A DNA stretch of 37,449 nt, from contig JAFGIS010000025.1 in NCBI GenBank assembly GCA_016929495.1, forward strand, positions 1 to 37,449. Direction: 5' to 3'. Below the pieces are notes generated by a model that was not told where the DNA came from, did no database searches, and saw only the letters and a program-made list of their open reading frames with translations. Positions 32,888 through 37,449 of the stretch are shown piece by piece. Every line of letters starts with the position of its first letter. Within the stretch, counting starts at the first letter, position 1. Position numbers and translations under genes: made by a program. Origin of the DNA: Polyangiaceae bacterium. GTDB taxonomy: Bacteria > Myxococcota_A > Polyangia > Polyangiales > Polyangiaceae.

Positions 32888-34648
32888 GTGCTCTTCAATA
32901 CTCTGGCGTACGCGAAGTTCTTCGGCATCGTCTTGATCGTCTCATGGATGCTCGTGAGCCGACGCTGGGTGCTCTTGCTCCCTTGGTTCGCGCTCGTCGG
33001 ATACGTGGCCTTCGTGCCACTGTCGCCGAGCACGGCCGGCATCGCGGCGGTCGCGTTCGTTCTGACCGGAGTGCTGTGCCGGATGGACGACGCCCACGAG
33101 CTACCACGCCTGCGGCTCGCCTTGGCGTCCGTCGTGGTCAATCTGGGCGGATTGGCGTTCATCACGTACCGGCACGCTGGCGTCGATCCGCTCACGCTCG
33201 GCCTACGTCAACTGCGGGTGCCGGTCGGATCCACGCCGCTCTGGACGGCGGTTTCGCTGGTTGCCGCTGCGGTGCTCGCAACGCTGTTGGTGCGCGCGCG
33301 CAAGGTGCGCTTGCTCTTCTTGCTGGGCGCAAGCTACGTATTCTACGCGCATTGGGATTGGCGTTTCCTGCCCCTCATTTGGGGTTCCTCGACCATTGAC
33401 TGGCTGCTGGGCAACGCCATTGGCCGCGCGCGAGATCGGCGCGCGCGCAAGCTCTGGCTGGTGGGCACGGTCATCGTCAACCTGGGGATCCTCGGCATCT
33501 TCAAGTACTTCAATTTCGGCGTGGACTCGGCGACGGCGCTCTTGCGCGCGGCGGGTATCGAAGCTCCCACCATCGTGCTCCGCGTGGCCCTCCCTGTCGG
33601 AATCAGCTTCTTCACTTTCGAGTCGATGAGCTACGTGATCGATATCTACCGTGGCGTGATCCAGCCACACAAGAGCTACGCCGAGTACCTGAGCTTCGTC
33701 GCGTTTTTTCCCCATCTGGTCGCCGGTCCCATCATCCGCCCGCGCGACTTGCTGCCACAGCTGGCCAACGCGGCGCGCTTCAGCGCCGAAGAGGGAAGCG
33801 AAGCGCTGTTTCTGATCACGACGGGGCTACTGAAGAAGGTCGCCATCGGCGACTATCTGGCGCTCAACCTCGTGGATCGCGTGTTCGATGCACCAGCGCA
33901 GTACTCCGCGCTGGAATGCTACGCGGGCGTGGCGGGCTACGCGGTCCAGATCTACACGGACTTCTCGGGCTACACGGATATCGCGATTGGCTCGGCCCTC
34001 CTGCTCGGCGTGCGCTTTCCGCTCAACTTCAACGCTCCCTACAAGGCGACCAACATCTCGGACTTCTGGCATCGCTGGCACATCTCGCTTTCGAGCTGGC
34101 TGCGCGACTACCTGTATGTCTCGCTCGGCGGCAATCGCCGCGGACCCGTTCGCACCTACGTCAACCTGATGTTGACGATGCTCCTCGGTGGCCTCTGGCA
34201 CGGGGCAAGCTGGACCTTCGTGGTCTGGGGGGGCCTCCACGGAGGGGCCCTGGGCGCAACCCGCTGGTACGAACGTCTGCGCAAGCGTTTGGGTCGTGCC
34301 CCGAGCACCTCGCGCCTGGTACACGTGCTCTGCGTCGCGGCGACATTCCATTTCGTCCTGGTGACTTGGGTGTTCTTCCGCTCCGAGACGTTCGGGCAGG
34401 CGTGGCTCATGTTCGCGCAGCTCGGCACGCTGACGACCTATCACCCTAACCTTCACCCGATGGTGCTCGCCGTGCTGGGCGTGGGACTGTGCAGTCACTT
34501 CGTGCCCGAGCGCTGGTATCTGGCGAGTCAGCGAACGTTCGCGCGGCTCCCGGCACTGGTGCAGGGCGTCGCACTTTTCTGCGCAGCGCTGACCCTTCGG
34601 CAGATGACCAGCGCCGAGACCGTGCCTTTCGTGTATTTTCAGTTCTGA
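32888..34648 (+). CDS. MBOAT-family membrane O-acyltransferase (AlgI-like)
   Basis: A 586-residue polytopic membrane enzyme. Family landmarks are LLGASYVFYAHWDWRFL, LPVGISFFTFESMSYVIDIYRG, YLSFVAFFPHLVAGPIIRP, GYAVQIYTDFSGYTDIAIG, FWHRWHISLSSWLRDYLYV with GGNR, and the catalytic His of GGLWHGASW near residue 438. AlgI-type MBOAT proteins move acyl groups across the membrane for O-acetylation of secreted polysaccharides. About 110 extra residues with several hydrophobic segments lie between the usual N-terminal MLFNT start and the VFYAHWDWRF motif, making it longer than the usual 470-500. The start is GTG after AGGAA. The stop overlaps the next ATG (TGATG). No AlgJ/AlgX-like partner is visible. 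Confidence 0.9.
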   Translation: MLFNTLAYAKFFGIVLIVSWMLVSRRWVLLLPWFALVGYVAFVPLSPSTAGIAAVAFVLTGVLCRMDDAHELPRLRLALASVVVNLGGLAFITYRHAGVDPLTLGLRQLRVPVGSTPLWTAVSLVAAAVLATLLVRARKVRLLFLLGASYVFYAHWDWRFLPLIWGSSTIDWLLGNAIGRARDRRARKLWLVGTVIVNLGILGIFKYFNFGVDSATALLRAAGIEAPTIVLRVALPVGISFFTFESMSYVIDIYRGVIQPHKSYAEYLSFVAFFPHLVAGPIIRPRDLLPQLANAARFSAEEGSEALFLITTGLLKKVAIGDYLALNLVDRVFDAPAQYSALECYAGVAGYAVQIYTDFSGYTDIAIGSALLLGVRFPLNFNAPYKATNISDFWHRWHISLSSWLRDYLYVSLGGNRRGPVRTYVNLMLTMLLGGLWHGASWTFVVWGGLHGGALGATRWYERLRKRLGRAPSTSRLVHVLCVAATFHFVLVTWVFFRSETFGQAWLMFAQLGTLTTYHPNLHPMVLAVLGVGLCSHFVPERWYLASQRTFARLPALVQGVALFCAALTLRQMTSAETVPFVYFQF

Positions 34649-35112
34649 TGTCCGACCGTGAACCGAAACGTGAGTCGCTGGAGGAGACCCGTCCCCCGTC
34701 AGAGCCCACCCCGAGGGGTGATGTCGAGACAGAAAACCCTCCGGTCGATGAGGTGACGCACGATGGCGAAGAAGCTGCTCCTCCAGCGCCACCGAAACCA
34801 CAACGCCGGCGGGGAGCGCGCGACGCCGAATACGACGCCCGCGGTCGGCAGCGGCCCCGGTTCCTCCAGGGTTTCCCGGAGGATCCTGGGCTCGTCGAGC
34901 TGGTCCGCGCCTTCGAAGCCGGCAACTATGCTCGCGTGCGACGGGAGGCTCCTGCCTTGGCGCAGCGCACAACCGACGCCCGAGTGCGCACGGCGGCACG
35001 CGAACTGAGGCGTCGGATCGATCCGGACCCCGCTCTGCGCTACATACTCGTTGCCGCACTAGCTCTCTTGGCAGTCCTCGTCTGGTGGGCCTATGGTCAC
35101 TCGGTACATTGA
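34648..35112 (+). CDS. Small C-tail-anchored protein of unknown function
   Basis: A 154-residue product. The first 70 residues are Glu/Pro/Arg-rich and disordered. A short helical domain follows (LVELVRAFEAGNYARVRREA to about 130), then one C-terminal membrane helix, YILVAALALLAVLVWWAYG. The helical part looks like a single TPR-like unit. The ATG overlaps the MBOAT stop by one base, so the two are translationally coupled, which suggests a partnership with the acyltransferase. No family is recognised. Confidence 0.65.
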   Translation: MSDREPKRESLEETRPPSEPTPRGDVETENPPVDEVTHDGEEAAPPAPPKPQRRRGARDAEYDARGRQRPRFLQGFPEDPGLVELVRAFEAGNYARVRREAPALAQRTTDARVRTAARELRRRIDPDPALRYILVAALALLAVLVWWAYGHSVH

Positions 35113-35785
35113 ACCGCTGATGCCGGCATGTCATGACAAGCGCGAGCCCGGTGCCGCGTTGCGAGCAATCACCGGTCGCGTTGGGAGCGGCTCGAGAGGC
35201 GGCGCGTTCGCCCTGGTCGTTCTGCTGACCGCGTGCGGCGGCGCGGCCAGGCCGGGTGCGGGCGCCAGGGCGGAAGCAGCTCCCCAGAACGAGCTTTCTC
35301 GCTACTTCCCCTTGACGGACAACACCGTCTACACCTACCAGACGCGCAACGAAGAGACGGGCGAGTCGGGTCTCCTGATGCTCGAGATCTCGCGCCCGCG
35401 CACGGAGCTGGCCGAACTCCGTGTCGCTGGCCGCGTCCGGCGACTCGAGATCAGGGGGGACGCCATCCGATACGCCAACGGCGGAGCCGTGCTGGCTCGT
35501 CCCATCCGCAAGGGATCGCGTTGGTTTGGACAGGATGGTCCTGTGGAGGTCACCGCCGTGAACGTGACGGCGAAAGTACCTGCGGGGCGGTACATCGGCT
35601 GCATCGAGACTCAGGAGTCCGGTGGTCATCCGGAAGCGGGTCGGCGCACGACCACCGTGTATTGCCCGAACGTCGGCATCGTGAAGCTCGCGATCGAAGC
35701 ATCGAGCCAAGGGGAGCTAGTCACCGAGGTGGCAGAGCTCATGGCGTTCGGACCACGCGTGGATCTGGGTCTACGGCCTCGGTGA
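35093..35785 (+). CDS. Putative lipoprotein of unknown function
   Basis: A 230-residue product with a hydrophobic stretch ALVVLLTAC (lipidated Cys near 48) after a rather long n-region, then a Gly/Ala linker and a beta-rich domain beginning NELSRYFPLTDNTVYTYQT. The phrase F-P-L-x-x-x-x-x-Y-T-Y is common at the start of secreted beta domains in myxobacterial lipoproteins. A Cys pair (IGCIETQ and VYCPNVG) may form a disulfide. The ATG at 35093 overlaps the previous gene by 20 bases; an ATG at 35120 would shorten the n-region by nine residues. It is the last gene of the MBOAT operon and converges on groEL. Confidence 0.65.
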   Translation: MVTRYIEPLMPACHDKREPGAALRAITGRVGSGSRGGAFALVVLLTACGGAARPGAGARAEAAPQNELSRYFPLTDNTVYTYQTRNEETGESGLLMLEISRPRTELAELRVAGRVRRLEIRGDAIRYANGGAVLARPIRKGSRWFGQDGPVEVTAVNVTAKVPAGRYIGCIETQESGGHPEAGRRTTTVYCPNVGIVKLAIEASSQGELVTEVAELMAFGPRVDLGLRPR

Positions 35786-35808
35786 AGCGCGTTGCAGCAC
35801 ATGCCCCT

Positions 35809-35850
35809 GCACAAACAAACGAAAGCAGGGCAGGCGACTGCCTGCCCTGC
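35809..35850 (-). terminator. Intrinsic terminator of groEL
   Basis: Eleven-base arms GCAGGGCAGGC (35825-35835) and GCCTGCCCTGC (35840-35850) pair perfectly around a four-base loop. Read on the minus strand, the stem is followed by CTTTCGTTTGTTTGTG, a T-rich tail, as expected of a rho-independent terminator. It lies 21 bases after the groEL stop. Confidence 0.88.
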
Positions 35851-35871
35851 CGTGCCAACTCAAGGCGACGA

Positions 35872-37449
<1,578 letters not shown>

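Noticed and set aside
33827..35710. 627-codon open frame on the minus strand
   Set aside because: It runs antisense through the MBOAT gene and both following genes and shows no domain or consistent composition.

Overview
The window is GC-rich bacterial chromosome (37,449 bases). It looks like a member of the Myxococcota, most likely the Polyangiales; this is inference from gene content and style. The supporting signs are several large lipoproteins with Gly/Ser-rich linkers and the 'GLDDLE' signature after the lipobox, formylglycine-generating-enzyme-like lectin-fold proteins, a long TamB-type protein ending in WRLEFE, a class 1B PyrK/PyrD pair, a GroEL without the GGM tail, and frequent GTG starts. 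No phage, insertion sequence, tRNA, rRNA or CRISPR array is visible. Most genes are chromosomal housekeeping or envelope genes, interrupted by two patches of decayed or repetitive DNA.

Left part (1-12,800). Reading leftwards are a tRNA-queuosine mannosyltransferase homologue, a membrane-anchored alpha/beta-hydrolase-like protein, a stand-alone HD-domain protein resembling the C-terminal half of CCA-adding enzymes, and a TMTC-like membrane glycosyltransferase with eight TPRs. The TMTC-like gene lies between two copies of a 47-base direct repeat. Rightwards follow a 1477-residue TamB-like protein and a MelB-family sugar:cation symporter.

Centre (12,800-22,100). An ankyrin-repeat lipoprotein and a small regulator with two LuxR-type helix-turn-helix segments read left. 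A tight operon then reads right: DUF3634 protein, GNAT acetyltransferase, pyrK, pyrD. The last three overlap or nearly touch, so pyrimidine synthesis appears to use the NAD-linked class 1B dihydroorotate dehydrogenase. Next come an unrecognised lipoprotein, a DegT-type PLP aminotransferase, and a lipoprotein ending in seven copies of a GRNDG..RLY repeat, a probable seven-bladed propeller.

Right-centre (22,200-31,400). This is accessory, surface-protein DNA: two FGE-like proteins, a DUF4349 lipoprotein with a C-terminal beta-barrel-like segment, a decayed 21-base (7-residue) repeat tract whose reading frame slips twice, and a secreted protein fusing a choice-of-anchor A domain to an S10 serine carboxypeptidase. 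A small membrane protein is followed by a 14-unit, 22-base tandem array next to a DUF1697 gene remnant.

Right end (31,363-37,449). Two leftward genes (polysaccharide deacetylase and a small membrane protein) diverge from an MBOAT O-acyltransferase operon with two small envelope proteins. That operon converges on groEL, which runs off the right edge and is followed by a strong intrinsic terminator. The deacetylase and acyltransferase together suggest polysaccharide modification in the envelope.
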